A model generated the notes under the pieces. That model had not been told where the DNA came from. It worked only from the letters and a program-made list of their open reading frames with translations, and ran no database searches. Of a DNA stretch of 64,000 bases, positions 25,163 through 36,400 are shown piece by piece. The first letter of the stretch is position 1. Each line of letters starts with the position of its first letter. The position numbers and the translations under genes are program-made. The stretch comes from Eudorina sp. 2006-703-Eu-15 (Eukaryota; Chlorophyta; Chlorophyceae; Chlamydomonadales; Volvocaceae): NCBI GenBank assembly GCA_003117195.1, contig BDSI01000025.1, forward strand, positions 576,898-640,897, read 5' to 3'.

Positions 25163-27085
25163 GGGAGTAACGCTTGGACGAGATCACAAAGTACACCTCA
25201 AAACACGTCTGGACACGATCTGGATCTGGATCTGGATCTAGATGGCTTCCGTCGGAGTTGTTTTGATGTAGAGTGATTTTGGGTTTAGGCAGTGCCCGGC
25301 TTGAGGTGTCGGCCTCTCAGGGGCGGGGAGGGCGGCGACGGCGACGGCAGGGACGACCAGCCTAGGGGACACGGCGAAGGGGGGAGGTCCTGGGGCGAGC
25401 TGCTGGTATAGTATACCGTACTAACAAGTGCTGCCACCACCAACCGTACGGCAACGTACGGTGCATACCGTACTAACCGGTGCTGCCCTGTCAGGCCGTA
25501 TGACTGCTCTCTGACGTATCATGTGCCTACCCGTGACTCTGGGAAAGCATGCGCGAAGAAGAAAAGACTCCTCGGCGCATGCGCGCACGTTGGCTGTTCC
25601 ATTCAAACAAGTCTGCATCAACATAAGATCAGAAATAACGTGCCATCGTGGAGGCAGCAGAAACGCTGTTGTAGGTTCGCGACACCGAAGGCAAGGCCGA
25701 AGGTAGGATCAGCTGGCTGGTCCGTTGCAGAAGCGACGCCACGCAGCTGTCCATAACGCTGATGTAAGCACTATGCGTGCAAATGATGACAATGGAACAA
25801 GGGCTCGGTCCAGGAGATGAATGATGTGATGAGCGACCTTACATGTCTCTTCCGCTAGGCCAGGTCCATAACCTAACGAAAGGGGCCTACTGGTTGCTCA
25901 TCGGCTATTGCCGAAGAGCAAATCGAGACAAAGCACCAAGGCAAAGCCTCGACCTAAATCACAAGACAAACAAGTACGACACTCTACCATCAGTGATGGT
26001 CCCGAAACCAAAGGAAACGGACAACCGAATCACACAACAACTCACAATAACCGCAAATAACCGAATTGGAGCAGTAAACTGACGGGTGCAGTCAATCGGC
26101 GTGACAGCCCACCACCAACCGTACAGCGCCGTACGATGCATATCTTACACCCATTACAACGTGGACTCGTGATCCCCTTTCTCTGAAGGACTGCTCACAA
26201 ACAGTGCCGCCGCAGCGGCTGCACACATGGGCATGTATGCGACATACAACGTTCTTCATAAACACAATAGCTGCGCCGGTAGCTCGCGCCGGTAGCTCGC
26301 GCCGGTGGCTTCTCACACCTCGAGCGCACCTGCGCCTCGCGCTGACATCGCCCTGCGCAGAGCGCGCGCGCCGGGACGCCAGATGCGCAACACGGGAAGC
26401 GACATGCGCCGGGGTTGGACCTTTGGAGGGACGAGGAGGAAGTGGAGGACTAGTGTGGTGCAGCGCAGCGCAGGGCGCACCGGGAGCGCTGACAGCGCCG
26501 GGGTCCGTCGGCCGTCCCCAGTCAACACCACAACCAACCGTACATCAACCGTACATCAATCACCACAATGAAACCCACAAAACAACCCAACCTAAAGTCA
26601 GTCAAAACAACACAACTCGGCATAACCTCAAGACGATCTGGATCTCCGTCCCGGTGGCTGGGGCTGTCCTGCGACTACGGCAGATCATCTTTACTGTACG
26701 GTGCAGCGTACAACAGAGGTACGGCACGTCCGGCCGAAAGAATGCGGCCATCCGCGCCCATTGTTAAAACGTGGGCGCCCGTGCTCGCTCCCTGCCCTTG
26801 GGCAGTAGGTTGTACGGCACGTCGTACTCCTTGGTGCGAGTGGCACTGTACGACATCACCTGCGGGCGCACGCCAGGAGGAGAGGAAGAGAATCCGTCTA
26901 GGTCGGGGCTCGGGGGGCGGGGTCCGGGGAGTGAAACCGTCAGGGTTTTACCAAGATGTGTATTGCCGGACCCACCATCGCTCAGGCCGTCAGGCGTTAG
27001 GCCACGTGCGCGGTCGTTCCTTCCCCGGCCAGCGCGCAATGCGCCAGCGCGTTTAGAATTGAAACCCGCCCGCCCGCCCGCCAGC

Positions 27086-27400
27086 GTGTGTTTCTTGAGG
27101 CAGGCAGGGCAGGAGTGCGTGACATGCGAGGGCCCGAGTAGCGCCCGTATGCGTACATGAATGAATGCACGTTACAACCCTGGACCCCGAAAAGGGATCA
27201 ACGGTATATATGCCAGGGCAAGCCCCAGCAGGCCCCACCGACAAGGCGGTAAGCCACCACACCCCAACGCCGTGGATATAAAACACAGAGGGCCATAATC
27301 CCACCCAGACAGCCACCCAAGCAAGCAGAGGCGCACGTACATAATGTCCCCGTTGTCCAACCCATATAGTAAATAAAAAGGCTAGCGTTTTGTGGGGGAC
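27086..27400 (-). repeat. Family E dispersed repeat, longest copy
   Basis: Read on the minus strand it runs from CTATATGGGTTGGACAA through GGCTTGCCCTGG and CGTTGATCCC to CCTCGCATGTCACGCACTCC. Its two ends match the deleted copy at 2204-2310 and its middle matches 54340-54419. It lies immediately downstream of the exonuclease gene, and TTACA (TGTAA on the minus strand) at 27171-27176 could serve as that gene's poly(A) signal. Confidence 0.6.
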
Positions 27401-27542
27401 CGGCCGAAGGGCGAGGTTGCTGTTCGACTTGGTTGTGTGGGGCCGATGGACCCGCTCCACGCCGCGGAATGAATGAATGAATGAACGTTACAGCGGACCC
27501 CAAAGGCGGAACGTATAGGCGAGAAATCCCGACGAACCCCGT

Positions 27543-27555
27543 GTGTGTGTGTGCA

Positions 27556-27597
<42 letters not shown>
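27543..27597 (+). repeat. (GT)n microsatellite
   Basis: Run of GT dinucleotides immediately downstream of the last recognisable exonuclease exon. Confidence 0.95.
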
Positions 27598-27620
27598 TCT
27601 TCGCAACCCCATCCACCCAC

Positions 27621-27882
27621 CCGCTCCTCCAGCGCTGGCCCCCGAAGGCCGATCCGCGCCATGAGGGCGGTCTTGAGGGGGTGCAGGTAGGCCACGTCAT
27701 CGGCCGCGTACTGCAGCTGCTCCGAAGTCAGCGGACGCCGGTCCCAAAACTGCGACATCCGATTTGCGGCACGACGCGGCGCGGTGCGACATCCGATGTG
27801 GCGTCGGGGCAGGGCGGGGCGGGGTTGGAGGTTCAAGACGAGGGACAGGGCGCTTCCGGGTGCCATGTTTTCGGCAGGACGC

Positions 27883-27920
<38 letters not shown>

Positions 27921-27940
27921 ACGACGATGACGACGACGCT

Positions 27941-27971
<31 letters not shown>

Positions 27972-27976
27972 ACGCT

Positions 27977-28007
<31 letters not shown>

Positions 28008-28125
28008 ATGACGACGACGACGACGACGCCGACGACGACGACGACGACGATGACGACGACGACGACGACGCCGCCGCTGCCGACGACGACGATGACGCCG
28101 CCGCCGCCGCCGCCGCCGCCGCTGC

Positions 28126-28161
<36 letters not shown>

Positions 28162-30308
28162 GGACGACGAGGACGACGGTGGACCAACAGGAGAGCGTTG
28201 AGGAGCGGTTGAGCACCCCCCGGGGTGGGGTGGGGTGGGGTGGGGTGGGGTGGGGTGGGGTGGGGTGGGGTGGGGTGGGGTGGGGTGGGGTGGGGTGGGG
28301 TGGGGTGGGGTGGGGTGGGTGGGGTGGGGTGGGGTGGGGTGGGGTGGGTGGGGTGGGGTGGGTGGGGTGGGGTGGGGTGGGGGGGTGGGGTGGGGTGGGG
28401 TGGGGTGGGGTGGGGTGGGGTGGGGTGGGGTGGGGTGGGTGGGGTGGGGTGGGGGTGGGGTGGGGTGGGGTGGGGTGGGGTGGGGTGGGGTGGGGTGGGG
28501 TGGGGTGGGGTGGGTGGGGCGGGGCGGGGCGGGGCGGGGCGGGGGGGGGTGGGGTGGGGTGGGGTGGGGTGGGGTGGGGTGGGGTGGGGTGGGGTGGGGG
28601 GGGGGGGTGGGGGGGGTGGGGGGGTGGGGTGGGGTGGGGTGGGGTGGGGTGGGGTGGGGTGGGTGGGGTGGGTGGGGTGGGGTGGGTGGGGTGGGGTGGG
28701 TGGGGTGGGGTGGGGTGGGGTGGGGTGGGGTGGGTGGGGTGGGGTGGGATGGGATGGGATGGGATGGGATGGGCTCACCCAACCCCCTGCACCCCCTTAC
28801 CCCACCCACCTCACCCGCCCACCCACCGGGCTGTTTGTTACCCACCCCACCCGCGACCCGAATCCGCTCACCTCACCCTTTTTCAGCCACCCAGTCTACC
28901 TGTCTGTCCAGGTCGAACCGGGCCGCCATCGCCGTCTTGTCCACCGCGGTGAGCCGCCGCTGCAGCGCCACCGCCGCGGGCAGGTGCTCAGTCAGTACGC
29001 TGCTCAGACCCAGCAGCAGTTTGGCACCCGTGCGGGTGCAGTAACGGCGGATGGCGACCTCTTCCGAGGGCCGCCGGGGGATTGGGGGGGCGGGTGGGAA
29101 GGGGAAGAGGGAGGGGTACAGACAGAAAACTGGTTGAGATATCATAAAAGCTGCGCTGCTGCCAGAGCTACACGGTAAAAGAGGTTCGGAGTGGAGGCAG
29201 TGGGGGGAAATGTAGGGAAGGGTGGGGGGCCGTTTCGGGAGTAGACCTGATATTTACGGTAGATTGCGCTGGTGTGTGTGGGGGAGATGGTGGAGAGAGG
29301 TTGGGGGGCATAGAAAATTGGTTGACATAATTACTCTGCGCTGCTGCCAGAGCAAATATTCGATAAGGAGGGGAAGGGGAGGTGACAGAGGAGGTGAGGA
29401 GCTGTAAGCCCTAGAGCGACTGGGCTGGATGGCGCTGGGCGGCTGTGCGATCGAGTGGCAGGGGTCACTGATGGGTGTTGGCGCATCGCGGCGTCGAGAC
29501 CCATGGGTCGGTGCGAGGTGGTGGGCGCAGGGCGGGCGAGTGGGCGGGTGGGCGGTGGGTGGGTCGCGACACTTTGAAAGCCCGCCCGCTACCGTCCAGG
29601 GAAAGCCCCCGCCCGCCCGCCCTGTCCCCGCCTGTCCCCTGCCGCCCCCGCCCCTCCCTCACCCGCCACCTGGAGGTCCAGCACGTTCTGCAGCCGTACA
29701 CCGTACTGGTGGTACAGCGCGTCGCTGTCGCACCGTACGTCGAACAGCAGCTTCCGTACACCCGCGTCCTGCAGCAGCCCCCGGACCGACACCTCCGTAC
29801 ACCGCGCGCCGCCGCCGCCGCCACCGCCACCGCCGCCGCCGTCGCCCGCCTCCGCCTCCGCCGCCTCCGCCGTCTCCGCCACCTCCACCGCCGTGTCAAA
29901 GGCAGCGGCCCCCATGCGGCTCACGTCCAGCAAGAAAACCTCATAGGGCCCCGGGGATAGCGCCACAAGACACAGCTTGCCGTGTCGGTCTAGGGAGACC
30001 CCCTCGCAGTCGACCGCCAGCTCCGAAGCCGCCGCCAACTGCCGCAACGCGTCCCGCAGCCCCGCCAGGGTGTCCACGAGGACGGTGCGGCGCCGCGGCG
30101 GCGGTACGGCGGCGGCGGCGGCGGTGCCGGCAGAGCTGCCGCCGCCGCGGGTGGTTGTGGTGGTTGTGGTGGTTGTGATAGTAGAGGAGACGGAGAGGCC
30201 GCGAAACGCGTCCGCGACGGTGTCGTACTTGGAGTCGTATTTGGAGTCGTAGTTGGAGTCGTTGTAGGAGTCGTAGTAGGGGTCGTAGTCGTAGTCGGAG
30301 TCGGCCAT
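27621..30308 (-). CDS. DEDDy 3'-5' exonuclease (RNase D/EXD-like), 3' end unresolved
   Basis: Minus-strand exons 30308-29663, 29060-28900 and 27749-27621 join in phase to 312 residues. After a Tyr/Asp repeat and a Thr/Ala-rich leader comes the exonuclease fold. Motif I is VDCEGVSLDRHG (D100, E102), motif II is LLFDVRCDSDAL (D190 or D194), and motif III is YAADDVAYL (Y283 and D287, the Y-x3-D signature). This is the RNase D/WRN-type two-metal fold, which removes nucleotides from RNA or DNA 3' ends. The first splice uses G/GTGAGG and gives DLQVAEVAIRRYC. After EER at 27621 the frame runs into a CA array and a family E repeat, stopping at 27198, so the true C terminus is unknown or has been replaced by repeat sequence. 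No HRDC domain is seen. Introns carry family A repeats and huge arrays. Confidence 0.83.
27882..28180 (+). repeat. GCC/GAC trinucleotide array
   Basis: About 300 bases of mixed GCC and GAC codon-like triplets in exonuclease intron 2. It creates long spurious open frames (poly-Asp/Ala on +, poly-Val/Gly or Arg on -). Confidence 0.95.
28222..28771 (+). repeat. GGGGT pentamer array, about 550 bases
   Basis: More than 100 GGGGT units with a few GGGT, GGGGC and GGGAT variants fill exonuclease intron 2 next to the trinucleotide array. The G-rich strand is the non-transcribed-sequence complement of the gene, and four-G runs make it strongly quadruplex prone. Confidence 0.97.
29113..29168 (-). repeat. 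Family A intronic repeat, left end
   Basis: GAAAACTGGTTGAGATAT then CTGCGCTGCTGCCAGAGC, in exonuclease intron 1; diverged at the outer end. Confidence 0.55.
29304..29366 (-). repeat. Family A intronic repeat, left end
   Basis: ATAGAAAATTGGTTGACATA, CTGCGCTGCTGCCAGAGC and then AAATATTCGATA. The extra inner block matches 37145-37165 and 40950-40967. Second copy in the same intron and in the same orientation as 29113-29168. Confidence 0.65.
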
Positions 30309-30577
30309 GGTCGGTGACGGGGGTCGGCTGCTCGGCTCCGGCGTCAGCAGTCGCGAATAGAGTACGGCAGGTAACCTTGTTTGGAGTAGAGCAGGAGACC
30401 TTATCTGGACCAGTACGGCAGGGGATCTTTTTGGTGTACGGCAGGAGATCTTGTTGCACGACAGGGAGGGACAGAGGCGTCAGATGGGCGGTCCGCTGCC
30501 AGTGGCCGCTCCGCCGCCGGTCTGCGTGGGATTGGGAGGCGCAGGCGGCAGGGACCGCCAGCGGGCAGATACGGTGT

Positions 30578-30787
30578 GCAGTGTGTGGTGAGGAAGCTTC
30601 GGCTGTCACCGATGACCCGCGGGGTCCGCGGTAGCATCCTCGATGATGACGGTGTGCTAACCAACCCCCGTAACGGTGCCTGCTGTACTTTCTGTACCTA
30701 GCTATTATTATTAGGATGTTATAGCGGACCCCGCGGGTCATCGGTGACAGCCCCGGCGACAGCCGAGGCTTCCTCACCATACACTGC
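30578..30787. mobile_element. Family F inverted-repeat (MITE-like) element
   Basis: Arms 30578-30629 and 30724-30787 are inverted copies (GCAGTG, GGTGAGGAAGC, then GTCACCGATGACCCGCGGGG inward). A 12-base insertion lies in the right arm, and the arms flank a 94-base loop. One-armed relatives lie at 47456-47587 and 53720-53848. No transposase is encoded. I could not identify a target-site duplication. Confidence 0.6.
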
Positions 30788-32451
30788 CTAAATGAACTAA
30801 CGCCACCATGGCGCTCCTAGCTGCCTACACCTGAGCGGAGAAGCGGCCAGGCCCGTCTCGGCTCCGGGGCCCTCCGTACCTGGCGGACCTCGGGGTGCCG
30901 TACCTGTGTACGGCACCCCTCGATCCGCCAGGTACGGCACCCCTCCGGCCCGCACCCCAGGTACGGCACCCCTCCGGCCCGCCCGGATCGTGGACCGGGC
31001 GCCGCGGTGAGTCACGGGTGGGTGGGCGGGTGTGGTGCAAGAGGGTGTTTGGGGCCACAGGTACGGCAGCGCGCGAATCAGGCGTACGACAGTGGAGGGC
31101 CACTTCACGCCGTCCGCTTGACGCCCTCGAGGGCGCGCAAAAATCCTAGCTGGCGTCGTACCTGCCGTGCCTCCCTGGACCGGTCAGTATAAGAGAGGGA
31201 CTGCTGCACTGCCGCACCGCGTGGGGTGCGGTGGGGCGCGGCGCGACCCGCGACACGTGCCGCTGCTGACGGGGCTGGAACAGGGGCGCGCAGTGGGGGG
31301 TTGGCGCCGAGGACAGACGCCCGGCTGCTTGCTTGCCTGCGGAAGTTCCGCCTGGGCTGAATTGGGTTCTCACGAGTTGAACGGCAGCTGCGGCGCTTCC
31401 GGCGATTACCAGTTCACCACCGTCCAGGGGAAGCAACGTCTGTACGTAAGTGTTTTTTGCCTTTCAGTGTGTCGTAACGCGCCCGTGGCCATCTGGTCAC
31501 GGGCGCGTTCCTCCTCACGGGTGTCGTACCGTATGGAATCCCCCCCTTCGGTGCTCCGGCATGTGCGCCTCCATCCATCCCAACCTTGACGCTGCCGACC
31601 AACCATGCCTGAGGAGCCAAGCATCGAAGCATCGGATGGACCTGACCCGCGGCGTGCGCTGCAGCTGTCTGTCTGTATTTTGACTGTGCAGATATGATTG
31701 TGCAGGTATGATTGTAGCAGATGATTGTGCAGAGGACAACAACTCCAGTCAGCGGTTCACCACCGCAACCGCCGCCAGGAGGAGAAAGGGGTCTGGAACC
31801 GCTCGGCGGCTGAGAGTAACCCCGACCGGCCGGCTACGTCGGGATCTGCGACTTGGGGATCTGCGGGGCACGGTCCGCTATGGGGTTGCCGGGGGCTCGT
31901 GCCCGCCGTCTGTCTGTCTGTCAGGCGGCCCGCCAGTGGGCGCCCGTTGGGTCGCCCCAGCCTGATGAAGTGATGAGTCCGGGCGGCCGGGGAACCGACG
32001 ACCCCCCCTTTGAGCGGCGCGCGGCCTGCCCCTTCCCCCTCCCCGGGGAAACATCGTCTGAGGCCCCGCAGTGGGATATGCGGCTACCGTATCACAGGCC
32101 GGCCGCATACACCGCCCCCGCGCCGGCCCCTATGTTTCCGTCACCGAGGGGGCCATCACGGTGGCCACAAATGACGGTGGCCGCGGCACAGTGCCCTGAG
32201 GGGGGGTGTCCCTGCATGCTGGGGAGGGGGCGGGGCGGCAGCGTGAAGCACGTTTGGGGGGGGGAGGGGTGATGTCCAGGCGGCTGAGGCGGCTGGTGGT
32301 CACCGATGACCCGCGGCGGCCGGCGGTAACCGCAGTCACGCGATCCATCCCGATCCATGAAATGAATGCATGGACGTTCGGGAACGCCGGTGTAGCTGGG
32401 AGCTCCGCCGGTGGGCCACCACGCGGCGAAGCGCTGCCGTGACGCGACGCG

Positions 32452-32601
32452 TCGACCCATGGTTCTGTCCAAGGGCCTTCATCGACCCATGGTTCTGTCC
32501 AAGGGCCTTCATCGACCCATGGTTCTGTCCAAGGGCCTTCATCGACCCATGGATCTGTCCAAGGGCCTTCATCGACCCATGGATCTGTCCAAGGTCACTC
32601 G
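32452..32601 (+). repeat. 30-bp minisatellite, 5 units
   Basis: Units of TCGACCCATGG(T/A)TCTGTCC plus AAGGGCCTTCA, the last degenerate. Units are contiguous with no spacers. Confidence 0.92.
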
Positions 32602-33416
32602 AGGGCGTTATCGCCCCACGGTTGGCTCGAGGGCCTCTCACTGATCTGTCCCGCACCCTTGCCTCCGCCCAAGATGGCGGCTCGCGACGATGACGACGGC
32701 GGGACACAGTGCCAGGGCCGCCAGAGGAGCTGCGCATGCGGCCCGTGGGTCGGGGGAGCCCCCCTGAGGACGTGTACGGTGTACGGCAACCGGGTGACAG
32801 GCGCGCGGCCCCGGGGGTTCGCTGCGTTGAGGAGGTGCAAGGCCAACCCCCCACTCCTCCACCCCCACCCCCCCCACACACATCCCCCCCGGACACCCCC
32901 CCCGGGACCCGGGATGTAAAAACACACGCGACGACCGCCCCCCGCGTGTCCGGCTGATGTGGACTCTGCAGTACGTCATATCGTACAGCGATCCGTACAG
33001 CCTGACCCTCACGTGGGTCGGCTCCTCGACACGGTGCTGAACCGCCGCCTGCTGTGCGGCTCTCGCAATGCGACCAACCAACCAACCAACCAACCAGCCC
33101 CAGAATTCGTCGCATTCACCCCCCTGAAATGTCATGATGACATCACACATCAGTTGAACCCACGTAGACATCACACGTCACGTGCACAACTCCCCGCGGC
33201 GAGTCCCTCGTCTCGTCCTACTGAATTGAGGAATGTGACAGTGATTGGATGATTGGATTACGGGTTTGTACATGACGGCGCCGCGGTACATCGGCGGAGC
33301 AACCGTCAACCACCGGATCAACTGCCATCAACAGCCTGCCTGAATGCCTGCCTGCCCGCCACGGTTTGTGCGACTCCCCACAGTCACAGTCAGTCCGCCA
33401 TCGCGGCCTCCGCGGC

Positions 33417-36400
33417 TCATCGCGGCGGCGGCGGCGGGTACGACGGCGGCGCGTCGCCGGCAGCGGCACCCGGCGGCGCCTGCGCCGCCAACCGAGCCGC
33501 GATTGCTTGCGCTGCCGCAATCGCCGCCGCCGCCGCGGACGAAGACATGGACGCAGCCCCGCCAGACGGCTGCGGCGGCGGTATCGCTGCCCCTCCGCCG
33601 TACCCTCCGCCGTACCCTCCCCCCCGCCCCTGCCCCGATCCGCCGTAGCTGCGCGGCGGCGGGACGCTGTTCAGTGACGGCGGCGGCGGCATATTGCGGT
33701 ACGAGCTCATGCCGTACGTCGACGACGATGATGATGACGGCTTTCCTGTGTCTCCATCTAAGCCGCTGCCGTACGACGTTGACGTCCCGTACCCCCCGCC
33801 GCCGCCGGCGCGCGGTGGCCCGAACCGACTGCTCCCGCCGCCGCCGCCGTACTGTTGTTGCAGGTAATGCGGTACGGCGGTGACGGGCACCGGTGGCGGC
33901 GCCGCGGGTTTGGCCGTCTGGTTCTTCGGCAGGATGATGGTGGGCCCTGCGTGACCGTCGCCCGCTGTCGTACCCGAGGACACGAACGACGATTTGAATC
34001 TGCCCACGTGCAGACTCTTGACCACCTCCACTCGGCTGCTCGACTGCGCCGCCGCAGGGCCCATCGCGGCTGCCGCCGCCGCCGCCGCCACCGCCGCTGG
34101 CGGCGGCAGCGGCGGCGGCGGCGGCAGATGCTGCGCCTCCGCGGCGCCGGCCGGCGTCGGCGCCCCCGCCGCCGCCGACGGCTCGTGCTCGTAGTCATCC
34201 GTCGACTTGGCGAAGCCAGGAAGCTGCACGAAGCTACGCGCGCCGCCGCCGGTGGTGGGCGCCCGCGGCGCCGAGGCGTGTGTCCCCGCACCCGACGTCC
34301 CGCCGGCCCCGGCGCCGCCTCCGCCTCCGCCGCCCCCCGCTCCGAAACCCAGCCCGGCTCCGCCCACCTGCGGCCGGCGGCCCTTGCCTCCGCCCCGGCC
34401 GCCCTTGGCCCGGCTGTGGCCCTTGCGGAAGTGCGGGTCCTGAAGGGGTGTGGGTGTGGGTGTGGGTGTGGGTGTGGGTGTGGGTGTGGGTGTGGGTGTG
34501 GGTGTGGGTGTGGGTGTGGGTGTGGGTGTGGGTGTGGGTGTGGGTGTGGGTGTGGGTGTGGGTGTGGGTGTGGGGGGTACAAGGCCGCGAGGCCGCAGAC
34601 GTGTCTATGCCGTGATGGTGTTGCTGGTGGTGGTACTTATGGTAGTTATGGTCGTTGTGGGTGGTTATGGTCGTTATGGTCCAAGTGATGGCGGAGGCTC
34701 CTACAAACGTGTGATGGGGGAGGTGGTGCTGCTGGCAGGGCTCCCCTTCCTCCCCCTCATGTATGAGTCATGGTGCGGGTCGGCTGCCTTGGCCACGCCG
34801 ACTCACACCACAATGCCGTGCGTGCGTGCGATCCTCGCGTTGTTATCGCAATGTACCCACCTGCAAGCAAAATGTGTGTGTGTGTGTGTCCCCCGGGTAC
34901 AGTTCCGGGTTTAGGGTTCTTCCTTCTCACCCCCCTTCGCCGCCCGCCCGCCCGCCGCCCCCCCCCCACCTTCATGGCCAGGTCCGCCAGCGCCCGCGGC
35001 ACCTCCTGCCCCGCCGTGCTCAGGCTCTGCAGCAGCTGCCCCGCGAACCGCGCGTCCGCGGCCGACCCCTGGGTCAGTAGCGTGATGGCGCGGCCCTCCT
35101 TGTCGCCCGCGCGGCCGGTGCGGCCCACGCGGTGGATGTGGGTGTCCAGGTCGCGCGCGGCGTCGTAGTTGAGGACGGTCTTGATGGTGCGGATGTCGAG
35201 GCCGCGGGCCGCGACGTCGGTGGCCACCAGCACGTGCAGGCCGCCGGATTTGAACGAGTCGAGCACGCCCATGCGGGTGTACTGCGGAGGAAGGGGGGGA
35301 GGGGGGGAAGGGGACGGAGGGGATGGGTGGGGGGTTGCTACAGGAAATCGGCAGACATACCGTATTGAAGCTGCTGCCAGCGCACAGGGATGCCAGCGCA
35401 CAGGGGTCCCCGCATGTCGATCAACACAGCGAAACCGCCAAAAAAAGCATCGGAGTGGGTAGCATGGGGTCGACTGCCCACCCGCACCTCACTCACCTCA
35501 AATATGTCTACCAGTTTCCTATACCCGCCCCTCCTCAACCCCACCTGGTCCATCTCGCCGTGGATGGCCCCTCCCCTCCCCTCCCCTCCCCTCCCTCCCC
35601 TCCCTCCCCTCCCCTCCCCTCCCCTCCCCTCCCCTCCCCTCCCCTCCCCTCCCCTCCCCTCCCCTCCCTCCCCTCCCCTCCCCTCCCCTCCCCTCCCCTC
35701 CCCTCCCCTCCCCTCCCCTCCCCTCCCTCCCCTCCCTCCCCTCCCCTCCCCTCCCCTCCCCTCCCCTCCCCTCCCTCCCCTCCCCTCCCCTCCCTCCCCT
35801 CCCCTCCCCTCCCTCCCCTCCCCTCCCCTCCCCTCCCCTCCTCCCTCCCTCCCCAACCCCACCTGGTCCATCTCGCCGTGGATGGCCCCCACCCGCACCC
35901 CCGCCGCCCGCAGCTGCTCCGTCAGCGCGTCCACCCGGGCCCGCTGCCCCGCGAACACGATCACGTCGCCCTCGTCGATCAGCGCCGGCAGCTGCGCCGC
36001 CACCCAGGCCGCCTTGGCGCCGTCGTCCGGCAGCACCTCCACCACCTGCACCACGTCCGCGTTGGCGGTGCCGGTCTGTCCCACGGTGATGCGCACGGGG
36101 CTGCTCAGGGCGTCCACCACCAGCTGCTCCACCTGCGGGGGCGGCGAATTAAGGGGGGGGGAGGGTGGGGTGTGTAAAAGGTAGCAGAGCCGCGAAAAGC
36201 AAAGTCCAGCGAGGGGAGGGGAGGGGTGTGTGTGGGTGTGTTCTTTCTTCTTTGGCATGCAGAAACAGGTGTGCGTGCGTGACATGCGAGGGGCCGACAC
36301 ACAGGGAGGGGTGTGTGTGCGGTTATCGGTTTGTTGCTCCGTTGCGGTTTCGCTATCTTTATTGACAGTAAGGGTGTGTGTGCGGGGGGGGGCCGGGGGC

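Larger units (their letters stand above)
23217..27197. other. Intergenic region downstream of the MYND gene
   Basis: No gene supported. It contains a TRIM element (23671-24192), a (GCCGTC)n tract (24490-24525), G-tracts (25107-25133), and two similar segments at 25433-25465 and 26107-26142 built on CCACCAACCGTAC. A triple GCGCCGGTAGCTC duplication lies at 26272-26308. From about 25500 to 26100 the DNA is AT-richer and featureless. Confidence 0.5.
30309..33416. other. Intergenic region between exonuclease and DDX42
   Basis: No gene supported. It contains the inverted-repeat element 30578-30787, a cluster of nine GTACGGCA/TGCCGTAC octamers between 30361 and 31068, and a 30-bp minisatellite (32452-32601). 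The DNA just above 30309 is the likely exonuclease promoter; I see no clear TATA box. Confidence 0.5.

Noticed and set aside
27198..28778. 526-codon minus-strand frame rich in Pro, His and Arg
   Set aside because: It is open only because GGGGT and triplet arrays lack stops. Only 27621-27749 within it is a real exon, as shown by splice phase and the Y-x3-D motif.
32452..32601. Regular 30-base repeats resembling a CRISPR array
   Set aside because: Units are contiguous with no unique spacers, no cas genes are present and the DNA is eukaryotic nuclear.
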